A stretch of 64,000 nt of DNA, from NCBI GenBank assembly GCA_964490975.1, contig CAZBEQ010000009.1, positions 21,207 to 85,206 on the forward strand. The letters run 5' to 3'. Numbering within the stretch: the stretch's first letter is position 1; every line of letters begins with the position of its first letter. This document shows positions 51,508 to 60,656 of the stretch, in pieces. The translations under genes and the position numbers were made by a program. This DNA is from DTU013 sp964490975 (GTDB taxonomy: Bacteria > Bacillota > Clostridia > Acetivibrionales > DTU013). The notes beneath the pieces are model-generated. The model was not told the DNA's origin, made no database searches, and was given only the letters and a program-made list of their open reading frames with translations.

Positions 51508-51583
51508 GGTAGGTGACTTAAGACTTGGTAGGTGACTTAAGACTTGGTAGGCGACTTAAGTCTAGGCAGGTGACTTAAGTCAA
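51508..51583 (+). repeat. 19-bp tandem array, four copies
   Basis: GGTAGGTGACTTAAGACTT repeated four times with changes in the last two copies. Adjacent to the 38-bp array but unrelated in sequence. It lies just upstream of the WYL regulator; the CTTAAG palindromes may matter, or not. Confidence 0.85.
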
Positions 51584-51612
51584 GCAAAATTATTACAGAG
51601 AGGTCTTTGAAT

Positions 51613-52545
51613 ATGAAGATCAACAGGCTCCTGGAGATAACCATAATTTTGATGAACAGGGGATCCGTCACTGCCAGAGAGCTGGCAGACAGGTTCGATG
51701 TTTCCACCCGCACCATTTACAGGGATGTCGATGTGCTATCCAGTGCAGGAGTGCCTGTATATACATGTAAAGGCAACAACGGCGGCATTCACCTTATGGA
51801 GGACTATGCACTAAATAAAACCATAGTCAATGAGCATGAGGCCGACAGCCTGATGTTTGCGCTCAAAACGTTGCAGGCGACCAGGTATCCGGATCTAAAC
51901 TCCATACTTGACAAGCTTGGTGCCCTGTTCAAAAAAAGTACCCGGGATGACTGGGTCAGGATCGATTTTTCTCCCTGGGGCAGTGAGCCAAACGAAGAAA
52001 ACAAGTTTATGAACATTAAAATGGCTATATTGAATAAAAAAGTCATCACCTTTGAATACTTAAGCTCACTTGAGGAGAGAACCTTAAGAACAGTGGAGCC
52101 ACTTCAGCTGATATACAAAGGACAGGCCTGGTACCTTTTGGGTTGGTGCACAAGCAGGGGTGATCACAGGATGTTCAGGATATCTCGTATAAAGAAGCTG
52201 ACAGTAACAGAAAACAGCTTCAAACCCCGCAGCCTGGAAAACCGGACCGAAGCGGGCAAGCCCGCGGCTGTTTCTGCAATCATCAATGCGGTGTTTAGAT
52301 TCAGACCGGAAATAATGCACAGAGTCTATGACGATTATGATGAGGATGAAATAAAAAGGAATGCTGACGGAACGTGCGATGTGACCATAACAATGCCTGA
52401 GGACGAATGGGTATACGGCTATATTTTGTCCTATGGCTGCTTTGTTGAGGTAATAAGTCCTGAGAGCCTTAGAGCAACAATAATGGAAAGATTGAAAAAA
52501 GCCATGAAAAATTATTGCAGACCCTGTGGCGAGACAATGATATAA
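51613..52545 (+). CDS. YafY-type HTH and WYL-domain transcriptional regulator
   Basis: 310 residues from the ATG at 51613 behind GAGAGG; a TTG two codons earlier is possible. The N-terminal HTH_11 is INRLLEITIILMNRGSVTA, ELADRFDVSTRTIYRDVDVL, with SSAGVPVYTCKGNNGGI as wing. The WYL domain follows (about 140-215: ITFEYLSSLEERTLRTVEPL, QAWYLLGWCTSRGDHRMFR) and a C-terminal extension (WCX). WYL domains sense ligands, often nucleotides or nucleic acid. Target genes unknown; mscL is the next gene but no link is apparent. Confidence 0.88.
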   Translation: MKINRLLEITIILMNRGSVTARELADRFDVSTRTIYRDVDVLSSAGVPVYTCKGNNGGIHLMEDYALNKTIVNEHEADSLMFALKTLQATRYPDLNSILDKLGALFKKSTRDDWVRIDFSPWGSEPNEENKFMNIKMAILNKKVITFEYLSSLEERTLRTVEPLQLIYKGQAWYLLGWCTSRGDHRMFRISRIKKLTVTENSFKPRSLENRTEAGKPAAVSAIINAVFRFRPEIMHRVYDDYDEDEIKRNADGTCDVTITMPEDEWVYGYILSYGCFVEVISPESLRATIMERLKKAMKNYCRPCGETMI

Positions 52546-52609
52546 TTACAGTGTTTGGCTGATTAATATGGTTGGTAATATTCAGTTATAAAAAAGGAGG
52601 GTTAGTAGA

Positions 52610-53047
52610 ATGTCATTTTTAAAGGAATTCAAGGAATTTGCCGTAAAAGGCAATGTCATCGATCTTGCCGTAGGTGTCATTATCGGCGGAGCTTTCGGGA
52701 AAATAGTGACCTCCCTTGTTAACGACATCGTAATGCCGCTAATCACACTGGTAACAGGCGACATAAGCTACGAAAACCTGTTTATAGCACTTGACGGAAA
52801 AACATATGAAAATCTGGCAGCTGCTAAGGATGCGGGAGCTGCTACATTTAACTACGGATTATTCATAACGAATGTTATCGATTTTCTTATAATAGCATTT
52901 GTGATCTTCCTCTTTATAAAGCAGATAAACCGATTAAAAAAGAAGCCGGCACCTGCTCCGGTTACTACGAAAGAATGCCCGTATTGCCGTACAAGTATAC
53001 ATAAAGACGCTACAAGGTGCCCGAACTGCACCTCGGAGCTTCGCTAA
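52610..53047 (+). CDS. mscL: Large-conductance mechanosensitive channel with C-terminal zinc ribbon
   Basis: 145 residues. The channel body is classic: KEFAVKGNVIDLAVGVIIGG (first helix with the tight-packing Ala/Gly pore), AFGKIVTSLVNDIVMPLIT, and second helix VIDFLIIAFVIFLFIKQINRLKK. The protein ends in a zinc-ribbon-like tail CPYCRTSIHKDATRCPNC with two CxxC pairs, which several Firmicute MscL proteins also have. The channel releases solutes under osmotic down-shock. A strong AAGGAGG precedes the ATG. Confidence 0.95.
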   Translation: MSFLKEFKEFAVKGNVIDLAVGVIIGGAFGKIVTSLVNDIVMPLITLVTGDISYENLFIALDGKTYENLAAAKDAGAATFNYGLFITNVIDFLIIAFVIFLFIKQINRLKKKPAPAPVTTKECPYCRTSIHKDATRCPNCTSELR

Positions 53048-53357
53048 TTTTGCTTCAAATCATTAATTTCGTCCATATTATTGAAAAGGGCATCACATCA
53101 CTGCCTACCTTGACTAATAGCGAAAAAGGCCTCATGTTTCAGTGAAATTATACACTTGATAAGTACACCGGTTTGATTGAGTATGACGCTGGTGATTCAT
53201 TTATGCTTGTGGCTGTGATAACGGGGAGATAAATGTCGTGGCTTGATTGATGGGTTGAATTAGTAATCTTGCTAAGGCATGCACCTTTTCAACTTATAGG
53301 GGGGGGATAGGCAGGACACCGGGGAGAGGTATGGTATCCTGCCTTGTTGCCATTGAG
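53048..53357. other. Intergenic region with a hairpin
   Basis: About 310 bases between mscL and the convergent TadG-like gene. The only structure seen is AGGCAGGACACC / GGTATCCTGCCT (53309-53344) with a 12-base loop, which may terminate one or both genes although neither side has a T run. A run of nine G lies at about 53299-53306. Confidence 0.45.
53309..53344. terminator. Possible terminator hairpin between mscL and the TadG-like gene
   Basis: Stem AGGCAGG-AC-ACC pairing with GGT-AT-CCTGCCT. It ends 14 bases past the stop of the minus-strand gene. No U run, so termination is uncertain. Confidence 0.4.
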
Positions 53358-54440
53358 TTACCTGATTAGCTTTACACTTTCATCAAAGGTATCCATAAAA
53401 ATGGTGTCGCTGTCTGAACTGTAAACGTCCAAACCGCCGTTGAATATCAGCCTGTTGGCTATTACCCTGCCATTTACGGTATGTGCTCCGTTGTTGAATA
53501 TAACAGTCCCGTTTGGTGCATAGAACGTTCCATTTACAATAGCGCTCGTATTGTTGATGGTAATATCACCGTATTGTGAGTAAATGCAGATAGAGGAGGA
53601 ATCAGGTGCATCATAAACAACAGAATTGTTGAATACTATATTGCTTGTTGCCATTATTGTCCCGACACCTGAAAACTTGTTGCAGTTGAAATTGATATGG
53701 CCGTTTACATAAATAGCCTCATTTACATGCATATCACTGTTGAAGCTCTGACCGGTGTTGTAATAAGTACCTTCCGCTTGTGCGAGCAGCCTGATTTCTT
53801 CAGCGAAATCGGGCATTTCAACGAAGTTGCTGAAGGGATTCTGCTCTCCTATAGTGACATTTCTACCATTGATAGTGATCCTCCCTACTGTATCCAGAGC
53901 ACCTGTTATTTCCATGGCATCCTGGTTGCCGTTATACCGGAAACCATTATTGGAGTGCACGCTTCCTATAATATGTGTACTTTGTCCGTTTGAATTTATA
54001 CAGAGTTCATCATTTCTGCTGCCGGAAAATACGGCATAGTCAAAAGCCCCCCTAATGTATCTGCCTCCTTTCTGCGCTGTGGCAGAGGCTTTTACATCCG
54101 TGCTGCTAACGCCAAGCACACCTGCAAAGGCATATTCCGCAGATTGTACTACTTCAACGGTTATCTGCCTGTTTAGGCTGGCGAAGCTAATATTTACAGA
54201 AGCTCCATCAAAACCATTGCTTACCAGGTAATCAGATGCTGTTGCCGAAGCGGCTGAAGTGTCGGGAAGATCCTGTGCTGCTGCCAGGGCTGCGGAATCA
54301 ACCGCACTCTGCAGTCTGCTCCTTTCGAGACTTACACCGCCGATATCCACAACAAGCGCGCAGAATCCAAGTAGGACAGTCATCATTATTGCTGTCATTA
54401 CAGCGGCGGTTCCTTTTTGATTTTTGAAAGATATCCTCAA
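53358..54440 (-). CDS. TadG-like Flp-pilus assembly family protein
   Basis: 360 residues if started at the TTG at 54440, seven bases after GGAGGT; a GTG at 54449 overlaps that site. The N terminus is MRISFKNQKGTAAVMTAIMM, a prepilin-like TadE/TadG segment: a basic stretch, then a hydrophobic helix (TVLLGFCALVVDIGG), then LERSRLQSAVDSAALAAAQ. The rest (130-360) is rich in Asn, Gly and Thr with many short strands (SNIVFNNSVV, GTVIFNNGAHTVNGRVI), probably a beta-helix. There is no tad gene cluster nearby, so it may be a stand-alone surface protein anchored by the pilin-like helix. Confidence 0.72.
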   Translation of the reverse strand: MRISFKNQKGTAAVMTAIMMTVLLGFCALVVDIGGVSLERSRLQSAVDSAALAAAQDLPDTSAASATASDYLVSNGFDGASVNISFASLNRQITVEVVQSAEYAFAGVLGVSSTDVKASATAQKGGRYIRGAFDYAVFSGSRNDELCINSNGQSTHIIGSVHSNNGFRYNGNQDAMEITGALDTVGRITINGRNVTIGEQNPFSNFVEMPDFAEEIRLLAQAEGTYYNTGQSFNSDMHVNEAIYVNGHINFNCNKFSGVGTIMATSNIVFNNSVVYDAPDSSSICIYSQYGDITINNTSAIVNGTFYAPNGTVIFNNGAHTVNGRVIANRLIFNGGLDVYSSDSDTIFMDTFDESVKLIR

Positions 54441-54490
54441 GTCAGCCACCTCCTCCTGATTATCATTTTATGCCTTTTATAAAATAAAAA

Positions 54491-54517
54491 AAGAGACCAG
54501 GGTCTCTTTGTATATGA
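54491..54517 (-). terminator. Intrinsic terminator between divergent genes
   Basis: AAGAGACC-AG-GGTCTCTT stem (54491-54508). On the minus strand it is followed by TTTTTTATTTT, a good terminator. It lies upstream of the TadG-like gene start, so it could be an attenuator or stop antisense transcription. Confidence 0.6.
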
Positions 54518-54612
54518 GAATAAAGTACTATTTTTGATGAAGGACGTACAGTATAACGAGGCTCGAAGTGTTATAATAGATATTAGCATAAAGTTAAGGA
54601 GACGATACATAA

Positions 54613-55038
54613 ATGGTGGAAATCATCAGAGTCAAGACAAAGGATGAAATGGAAAAGGTATTTGAAATAAGGCGCGAAGTATTTGTCCGTGAACAGGGGA
54701 TACCGGAAGAACTGGAAATGGATGAACTTGACAGTGAGGCGATCCATGTGCTGGCGATAGTTAATGGCGTTCCGGCAGGATGCGGCAGGTTTTTGATACA
54801 TGATGATGATGCACGTATAGGAAGAGTTGCAGTTAAAAAAGATATAAGAGGAAGCGGCATTGGTACTGGCATATGTAAGCTGCTTATGTCTATCGCAATG
54901 GATAACGGAGCTGAAAGAGTAATCATTGGGGCTCAGTTGACAGCAGTTGAGTTTTATAAATGTCTTGGATTTGAAAAGGAAGGCGATGTGTTTATGGAAG
55001 CGGGAAAAGAGCATGTCAGGATGAGCAGAAAGCTATAA
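54613..55038 (+). CDS. GNAT-family acetyltransferase (ElaA/YjcF-like)
   Basis: 141 residues. FEIRREVFVREQGIPEELEMDELDSEAIHVLA is the signature opening of the YjcF/ElaA group, followed by the acetyl-CoA loop IGRVAVKKDIRGSGIGTGIC and AVEFYKCLGFEKEGDVFMEAG. AAGGAG precedes the ATG by 12 bases; TATAAT lies at about 54571. Substrate unknown. The next gene is a Fur-family regulator 89 bases on. Confidence 0.88.
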   Translation: MVEIIRVKTKDEMEKVFEIRREVFVREQGIPEELEMDELDSEAIHVLAIVNGVPAGCGRFLIHDDDARIGRVAVKKDIRGSGIGTGICKLLMSIAMDNGAERVIIGAQLTAVEFYKCLGFEKEGDVFMEAGKEHVRMSRKL

Positions 55039-55127
55039 GTCTTCAGTAGCTTCCAAAAATTTGTTGAAAAAAACCTTTGATGATTATAGAATGTTTTTAG
55101 TAGACCTAATCAGGAGGTATAACACAG

Positions 55128-55574
55128 ATGGCGATGTCGGATGAAAAGGAACTCAAGGAGCTGTTGAATAACAGCGGTTACAAGTTCACGGGACAGAGAG
55201 GCGCCGTGCTCGATGTGCTTGTACAGTACAGCGGGAATCATCTGAGTACTGACGAAATATTCAATTATGTAAAGGTAAACAATCCTGATATCGGTATTGC
55301 AACAGTATACCGTACTTTAACGTTGCTTGAAAAAATGGGGATCGTGAGCAAACTCGATCTTGATGACGGTCTTAGCCGTTACGAGCTTTCAAGACAGAAT
55401 GAGGACCATCGTCATCATCACTTGATTTGCAGCAAATGCGGCAGCATATCCGAGGTCGAGGAAGATCTGCTGGACTCCCTCGAAGCTCAGATACTCCTGA
55501 AGAACGATTTTCTTGTGACGGATCATAGAGTCAAATTCTATGGTATATGCGGCAAATGCAGATCATCCCAGTAG
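55128..55574 (+). CDS. Fur-family metalloregulator
   Basis: 148 residues. DNA-binding winged helix: TGQRGAVLDVLVQYSGNHLS, DIGIATVYRTLTLLEKMGIV. Metal sites: DHRHHHLICSKCGS (CxxC pair with histidines) and a C-terminal GICGKCRSS CxxC pair, which form the structural zinc site. The Fur/PerR/Zur specificity cannot be told by eye; RHHHLICSKCG is typical of all three. An AGGAGG site precedes the ATG. It overlaps the broken ferredoxin-family gene on the other strand by 12 bases. Confidence 0.9.
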   Translation: MAMSDEKELKELLNNSGYKFTGQRGAVLDVLVQYSGNHLSTDEIFNYVKVNNPDIGIATVYRTLTLLEKMGIVSKLDLDDGLSRYELSRQNEDHRHHHLICSKCGSISEVEEDLLDSLEAQILLKNDFLVTDHRVKFYGICGKCRSSQ

Positions 55575-55932
55575 GATTCTTTCGTCAGTGCTGATCGTGA
55601 CCACATTCCACGGCACAAGCTTACCGCTTGCCAGCATCGCATTTCTCACCGCGTGGACGATACCGCCGCAGCAGGGCACATCCATACGTAATACGGTTAT
55701 GCTCTTGATATCATTGTTTGCCAGTATAAGAGCCAGTTTTTCAGAATAATCCACTTCGTCCAGCTTTGGGCAGCCTATGATCGTTATCTTGTTTTTCATA
55801 AAATCCTGATGGATGTTTGCATAGGCAAAAGCTGTACAATCCGCTGCGACCAACAGATGGACGTTATTAAAAATATGGCGCTGCCGGGTTAACCAGCTTT
55901 AGCTGGCAAGGTTTATCAGGATGAAAGAAGCT
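55563..55932 (-). pseudogene. Truncated and frameshifted ferredoxin-family protein, C-terminal part
   Basis: The fragment MVAADCTAFAYANIHQDFMK then GCPKLDEVDYSEKLA and VPCCGGIVHAVRNAML matches the C-terminal domain of a common clostridial 4Fe-4S-binding protein that normally begins with a ferredoxin domain. The preceding codons continue in another frame as QLKLVNPAAPYF before a run of five T (near 55885); removing one T would restore QLKLVNPAAPYFNNVHLLV. Further upstream the frame meets a stop (55933-55935), and the ferredoxin domain is absent. So this is either a decayed gene or, for the T run only, a sequencing error; the missing front part means it is not intact. Confidence 0.75.
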
Positions 55933-55982
55933 TTATTGTATAAGCGTTGTTTTGATGTTTATGGGCATGAGGCTGCCAGGTT

Positions 55983-57539
55983 TTAATTTTTATCATCCTT
56001 TCCTAATCCGCTCTCAAGTGGTTTGATAGACTCAACTGCGGGACCTTCGATGACGTCTCCGTCATAAGTGAACCTTGACCCGTGACACGGGCAGTCCCAT
56101 GATAATTCCGCCGAATTCCACTTCAGCTCACAGCCTATGTGAGTGCAGGTGGTATTTACATAATGAAGCTTGTCCTCATTATCACGGTATACACCGACTT
56201 TATAGCCTTGAACCTCGGTTATCTCTGCCTTGCCTTTTTGGACGGGCGCAGTTTCAAGGGGCATATTCAATTTACCTGATACATATTTAGCTGCTACATC
56301 AGTATTTTGAACCAAAAAATTCTTTGCTGATGCGCCCGGTGTAAATCGCGACGGACTATACACATCTTCCCATGGACTTTCTTCCTTTAGTATCAGATCT
56401 GTTATGAGCATCGCGGAAGCTGTACCGTTCGATATGCCCCATTTGTCAAAGCCTGTGGCAACATATATCCTGTTTCTGTTTGAAGTCATATGTCCTGCAT
56501 ATGGCAGCTCATCCATTGCGGTATAATCCTGTGCCGACCATCTGTAGGGAATGCCGGATATATCGAATATGGGTTTGGCGAAATCCTTGATTATCTCATA
56601 ATGGTTATGCAGGTCTTTGCCATGGCCTGTTTTGTGGGTGTCTCCGCCGACCAGCATGATATCCATATCACTGCCGGTGTGCGGACGCAGCGTTCTTGAC
56701 GGGTCCTCGGCATTTATATACATTCCTTCCGGGAAGCTGCCATTTATACGGATGCCCAGCAGATAGGTACGTTTTGGGAATAATCTGCTGAAATACAAAC
56801 CCGGCTTGTCATAAAAGGGGTAACGTGTTGCCTGTATCACATATTTTGCTCGTATTTTTTTGCCATTGTCGGTGATTACAGTATGTGTATCACCCTCCTG
56901 TATATCAACAGCACGCGTATTTTCATAGATCCTGCAATCCTCGCCTTCAATCAAGGCAGCAAGTGCCAGCAGGTATTTTCTTGGATGAAAGTATGCCTGG
57001 TTTGTGAATTTCATGGCTCCGCTGGTTCCAAAGGGAAGAGCCAGAGTTTCAGTGTATTCTGCTGGCAATCCCAGCTTAAGGGCAGCCTCCGTCTCGTCCT
57101 CGAGCTTTTGTATATAGCTCTCGTCCTGTGTAAACACAAATGCGGGGACTCTTTTGAAGTCACACGCAATTTTGTTGTCGCGGGCTACGCTTTCTATAAA
57201 ATCAATAGCAGTCTGGTTGGCGGAAGCATATTGCCGGGCCCTTTCTTCTCCGAATTTATTGATCATTTTGTTATATTTCAATGCATGTTGGGATGTTATT
57301 TTTGCCGTTGTATGGCCTGATGTACCTTTTGCGATACGGTTAGCGTCTATGAGAGCTGTCTTTATGCCACTCTTGTTTAACAGATAAGCAGCTGTAATTC
57401 CTGTGATACCGCCTCCTATGATTATGACATCCACATCGATATCGTTTTCGAGAGAAGGATAATTGGTATCTTTTGTTGTATCTATCCACAGTGATACAGG
57501 TACCTCTGTCATCTTCAAATTATTCGAGCTTTTATCCAT
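55983..57539 (-). CDS. FAD-dependent oxidoreductase with C-terminal Rieske domain
   Basis: 518 residues. N-terminal DAO-type FAD fold: VDVIIIGGGITGITAAYLL (about 27-45), TALIDANRIAKGTSGHTTAK. The C-terminal ~95 residues form a Rieske [2Fe-2S] domain with CTHIGCELKWN and CPCHGSRFTYDGDVIEGPA, the two Cys-His pairs. This GlpO/YurR-like FAD plus Rieske type is found in many bacilli and clostridia; electron donor and substrate are unknown. GGAGG lies eight bases before the ATG. Directly downstream is the broken ferredoxin-family gene. Confidence 0.9.
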   Translation of the reverse strand: MDKSSNNLKMTEVPVSLWIDTTKDTNYPSLENDIDVDVIIIGGGITGITAAYLLNKSGIKTALIDANRIAKGTSGHTTAKITSQHALKYNKMINKFGEERARQYASANQTAIDFIESVARDNKIACDFKRVPAFVFTQDESYIQKLEDETEAALKLGLPAEYTETLALPFGTSGAMKFTNQAYFHPRKYLLALAALIEGEDCRIYENTRAVDIQEGDTHTVITDNGKKIRAKYVIQATRYPFYDKPGLYFSRLFPKRTYLLGIRINGSFPEGMYINAEDPSRTLRPHTGSDMDIMLVGGDTHKTGHGKDLHNHYEIIKDFAKPIFDISGIPYRWSAQDYTAMDELPYAGHMTSNRNRIYVATGFDKWGISNGTASAMLITDLILKEESPWEDVYSPSRFTPGASAKNFLVQNTDVAAKYVSGKLNMPLETAPVQKGKAEITEVQGYKVGVYRDNEDKLHYVNTTCTHIGCELKWNSAELSWDCPCHGSRFTYDGDVIEGPAVESIKPLESGLGKDDKN

Positions 57540-57606
57540 ATCAAGAACCTCCGTATTTCGTTGTTAATCTATAGATTATCTTTTTCAATATAAAAAATTT
57601 CATGCA

Positions 57607-57636
57607 AAAAGCCGCCTTTCGGCGGCTTTAAAAAAT
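57607..57636. terminator. Bidirectional terminator
   Basis: AAAAGCCGCC-TTTC-GGCGGCTTT followed by AAAAAA; on the minus strand the T run follows the hairpin, terminating the DUF1189 gene that ends 28 bases upstream. Confidence 0.85.
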
Positions 57637-57658
57637 ATCTTAAATTATTCATCAGCTT

Positions 57659-58687
57659 TTACTCGTTGTCATCGTTACCTTTACTATCGCCATCATTTTG
57701 CTCGTTGCTCGTGCCTGTTGCATCAGTATCGCCGGGGTTTTCATTACTGGCGGAGCTGCTTTCCGGGTTGCCGGCTGAAGGAGCGCTATTGCCGTTATAG
57801 CTATTGTTGTTATCACTATTACCGGGATTATTGTTACTGAAATTTCTGTTTCCGGGATTGCTGCTGTTGAAGGAATCGCCACCGTAGTTGTTAGAGCCGT
57901 AGCCGTTGCTGCCCGCGGCGGCAATTTCACGTTTGATGCTGTTTATAGCGCCGAATACATATACGCCTGATCCAATATAAAAGAGGACCCACAGAAAAGG
58001 TACTGTTATATGAAGAGCATCCAGCACAGTACATATGATCAACGGCAGTGTCATTGAGTAAAGACTTATCTTGAATATGCTTCTATATGACAGGTTTGTT
58101 TTTGCTGATTTATTGGCTATTTTTCCTATAAGGCTGACAACAAGAGCACTTATAAACTTACCTATCACGAAGAAAATACCTGCAAATATGAAGCCGATTA
58201 TCAAAAATGGTTTTAACATAGGTACTGTGGCAATCAGAGTCTCCTTTGTCAAATTGAAACCCTGGTAAATACTAAGCGGGATGTCCTGCCTATTTACATA
58301 ATTCTTCTGTATGATATTATCGCTCGTTATTAGCATTACTGTGTCGTACTGGTTTAATATCCTATCTTCTGCACCGGGTGTTGTGTCTATTACGACAGGT
58401 ACGCCGCTGCCTTCTAATACAATCGGCATTTCTGCGTCTATACTCAGCTGTCCGCCTGAGAAAGTGAAATCAGGCAAGTTTTCTGTGATGTAACCTGATG
58501 CTGTATCAACTATTCCGCTATATTGTACGCTGAGTGGGACATAAAGAGCTATTGAAATCAGCAGAGTGAGCAGGATCAGATAGCTGACAGCCTTGCCTGT
58601 GCTCTGCCTCAGCAACAGTCTGTACTTGTCAAAGCTTGTGAAGCTGTAAATAAACGATTTGATTAGACCTGTTTTTTCGTTATTCAT
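57659..58687 (-). CDS. DUF1189 family membrane protein
   Basis: 342 residues. SFIYSFTSFDKYRLLLRQSTGKAVSYLILLTLL at the start, a soluble loop (about 60-165: EDRILNQYDTVMLITSDNII), and about four further helices are typical of DUF1189 (YqhA/maltodextrin-utilisation-like) proteins. The last ~90 residues are a Ser/Asn/Gly-rich tail (SNNYGGDSFNSSNPGNRNFS), hydrophilic and probably disordered. Function unknown. Terminator follows at once. Confidence 0.82.
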   Translation of the reverse strand: MNNEKTGLIKSFIYSFTSFDKYRLLLRQSTGKAVSYLILLTLLISIALYVPLSVQYSGIVDTASGYITENLPDFTFSGGQLSIDAEMPIVLEGSGVPVVIDTTPGAEDRILNQYDTVMLITSDNIIQKNYVNRQDIPLSIYQGFNLTKETLIATVPMLKPFLIIGFIFAGIFFVIGKFISALVVSLIGKIANKSAKTNLSYRSIFKISLYSMTLPLIICTVLDALHITVPFLWVLFYIGSGVYVFGAINSIKREIAAAGSNGYGSNNYGGDSFNSSNPGNRNFSNNNPGNSDNNNSYNGNSAPSAGNPESSSASNENPGDTDATGTSNEQNDGDSKGNDDNE

Positions 58688-58833
58688 ATTACCCCTCCGG
58701 AAGTATGCATTTCTTAATTTATACTAATTATACAATAAAGGAAGCTAATTGCAAAATAATTGTATAGGCATGCGATAGTAATTATTTTAGAAATATTGAC
58801 TGTGTATTATTATAGGCGGGCTTAAGGAATAAA

Positions 58834-58956
58834 ATGTTGCTTACGGTGGTATCTTTTATTCTGACAATAGCTGTGTTTGCTATATTTGCGATATTGGTAT
58901 ATATTGTATCAATGAGGATATCGATAAGACTTTTCAGAAAAAGGCTGTTGTTTTAG
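58834..58956 (+). CDS. Small membrane protein upstream of the methyltransferase
   Basis: 40 residues from the ATG behind AAGGAA: MLLTVVSFILTIAVFAIFAI then LVYIVSMRISIRLFRKRLLF. One long helix and a basic C terminus, a typical small membrane protein. Its stop codon is part of the ribosome site of the next gene (TTTTAGGAGG), so translation may be coupled. No known family. Confidence 0.55.
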   Translation: MLLTVVSFILTIAVFAIFAILVYIVSMRISIRLFRKRLLF

Positions 58957-58964
58957 GAGGATAA

Positions 58965-60182
58965 ATGTCTAAAATGCAATTAATAGCTACATCAACTTTC
59001 GGGATAGAAGCGGTTGTGGCAAGGGAATTGAATTGGCTGGGGTATTCTGACCAACAGGTAGAAAATGGAAGGGTTACATTTGCCGGAGACGAGGAGGCCA
59101 TTTGCAGGACAAACCTCTGGCTGCGCTCCGCTGAGCGTGTACTTGTTAAAATAGGTGAGTTCAAAGCCTTGACCTTTGATGAACTGTTTGAGGGCACAAA
59201 GGCGCTCCCCTGGGGCGAGTGGATCCCAGAGGATGCCGAATTCCCAGTGGATGGGAAGTCAGTGGATTCAAAGCTCTCAAGTGTGCCTGACTGCCAGGCG
59301 ATTGTCAAAAAGGCCATAGTTGAAAAAATGAAGCTAAAATATAAGACGCAGTGGTTTGAAGACAACGGTCCGCTATACAGGATTGAGGTTAGTCTGCGCA
59401 AGGATATAGCGACGCTTACAATTGACACGTCAGGTGTGGGATTACATAAGCGGGGCTACAGGGATCTGGTGTCAGGCGCACCACTGAAGGAAACGATGGC
59501 TGCAGCCATGCTGATGATAAGCAGGTGGAAACCGGACAGGGCGCTGATCGATCCATTTTGCGGGTCAGGCACGATCCCAATTGAGGCTGCTTTGATAGCG
59601 GCAAATATAGCGCCCGGCTTAAAACGGAACTTCTCGGCCGAGAACTGGTGGCAGACACCTGCTGCTTTGTGGTCAAAGGCCAGGGAGGAAGCGCAGGACA
59701 AGATCAAACGGGATACTGAGTTAAGGATACATGGTTCAGATATAGATGACAGTGTGATAAGCCTGGCACGCTACCATGCAGAGAAGGCTGGAGTTTCACA
59801 GGACATTCACCTGCAGAGGATGCCTTTTGCAGATATCAGCTCCAGATACAAGTATGGCTTTATTGTATGCAACCCGCCTTACGGTGAACGCCTTGGAGAA
59901 ATGCCAGAGGTTGAAAGGCTGTACAGGGAGATGGGGCAAGTATTCAAGCGGTTTGATACCTGGTCCTTTTACGTCATAACTTCACATCCGCGCTTTGAAG
60001 CGTTGGTGGGCAGGAGGGCCGATAAAAAGCGCAAGCTTTATAACGGAAGGATATTGTGCAACTATCACCAGTTCTATGGACCACCGCCGCCAAGGCTTCC
60101 CAGGACCCAACCCGATATGACTGCGACTGGTGAGCCAACGCAGGATGGACCATCACAGGACGGGCTTTCACAGGATCGGTGA
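58965..60182 (+). CDS. RlmL-like THUMP-domain RNA methyltransferase (YpsC family)
   Basis: 405 residues. MQLIATSTFGIEAVVARELN begins a THUMP-like RNA-binding domain (to about 160), then the Rossmann methyltransferase: ALIDPFCGSGTIPIEAALIA (SAM motif I), IHGSDIDDSVISLARYHAE, and FIVCNPPYGERLG (NPPY, the amino-methylation motif). It probably makes m2G in 23S rRNA or in tRNA. The C terminus ends in QDGPSQDGLSQDR, a coding repeat running into the 27-bp array at the stop codon. Confidence 0.9.
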   Translation: MSKMQLIATSTFGIEAVVARELNWLGYSDQQVENGRVTFAGDEEAICRTNLWLRSAERVLVKIGEFKALTFDELFEGTKALPWGEWIPEDAEFPVDGKSVDSKLSSVPDCQAIVKKAIVEKMKLKYKTQWFEDNGPLYRIEVSLRKDIATLTIDTSGVGLHKRGYRDLVSGAPLKETMAAAMLMISRWKPDRALIDPFCGSGTIPIEAALIAANIAPGLKRNFSAENWWQTPAALWSKAREEAQDKIKRDTELRIHGSDIDDSVISLARYHAEKAGVSQDIHLQRMPFADISSRYKYGFIVCNPPYGERLGEMPEVERLYREMGQVFKRFDTWSFYVITSHPRFEALVGRRADKKRKLYNGRILCNYHQFYGPPPPRLPRTQPDMTATGEPTQDGPSQDGLSQDR

Positions 60183-60393
60183 GGGCGCTAGCCATTATAG
60201 GATCGGTGAGGGCGCTAGCCATTATAGGACCGGTGAGGGCGCTAGCCATTATAGGACCGGTGAGGGCGCTAGCCATTATAGGACCNNNNNNNNNNNNNNN
60301 NNNNNNNNNNNNNNNNNNNNNNNNNNNNNNNNNNNNNNNNNNNNNNNNNNNNNNNNNNNNNNNNNNNNNNNNNNNNNNNNNNNNNGGTGAGGA
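60178..60393 (+). repeat. 27-bp tandem array that starts in the methyltransferase stop codon (gap 60286-60385)
   Basis: Unit GGTGAGGGCGCTAGCCATTA plus TAGGACC; copies start at 60178 and 27 bases apart. The TGA stop (60180-60182) of the preceding gene is inside the first unit, and the coding end itself is repeated (CAGGATGGACCATCA, CAGGACGGGCTTTCA). One partial copy follows the gap. Confidence 0.93.
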
Positions 60394-60429
60394 CATTCGC
60401 CACTAATGTGATTGCATATTAAGTTCAGG

Positions 60430-60455
60430 CCTCTGAAAATGTTTCAGGGGTTTTT
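60430..60455 (+). terminator. Terminator after the methyltransferase and its array
   Basis: CCTCTGAAA-ATG-TTTCAGGGG then TTTTT. 250 bases past the stop codon, so the array would be transcribed. Confidence 0.8.
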
Positions 60456-60656
60456 CTATTTCGGAAGACCTCATGATAGTCACATGGTTCCGCAAAGCAA
60501 CACGTCAAGGTGTGCAAAAACTTGTAGTTTTGGGCGCCCATTTGTCCAATCCACAGTGATAAGGCTCAATAATATACTTAAATCCTGAATTATGTAGCTT
60601 GAACACACAGCAGATTCTATTTTTGCTGAACTAATTGTCCCAAAAGTTATTGATTA

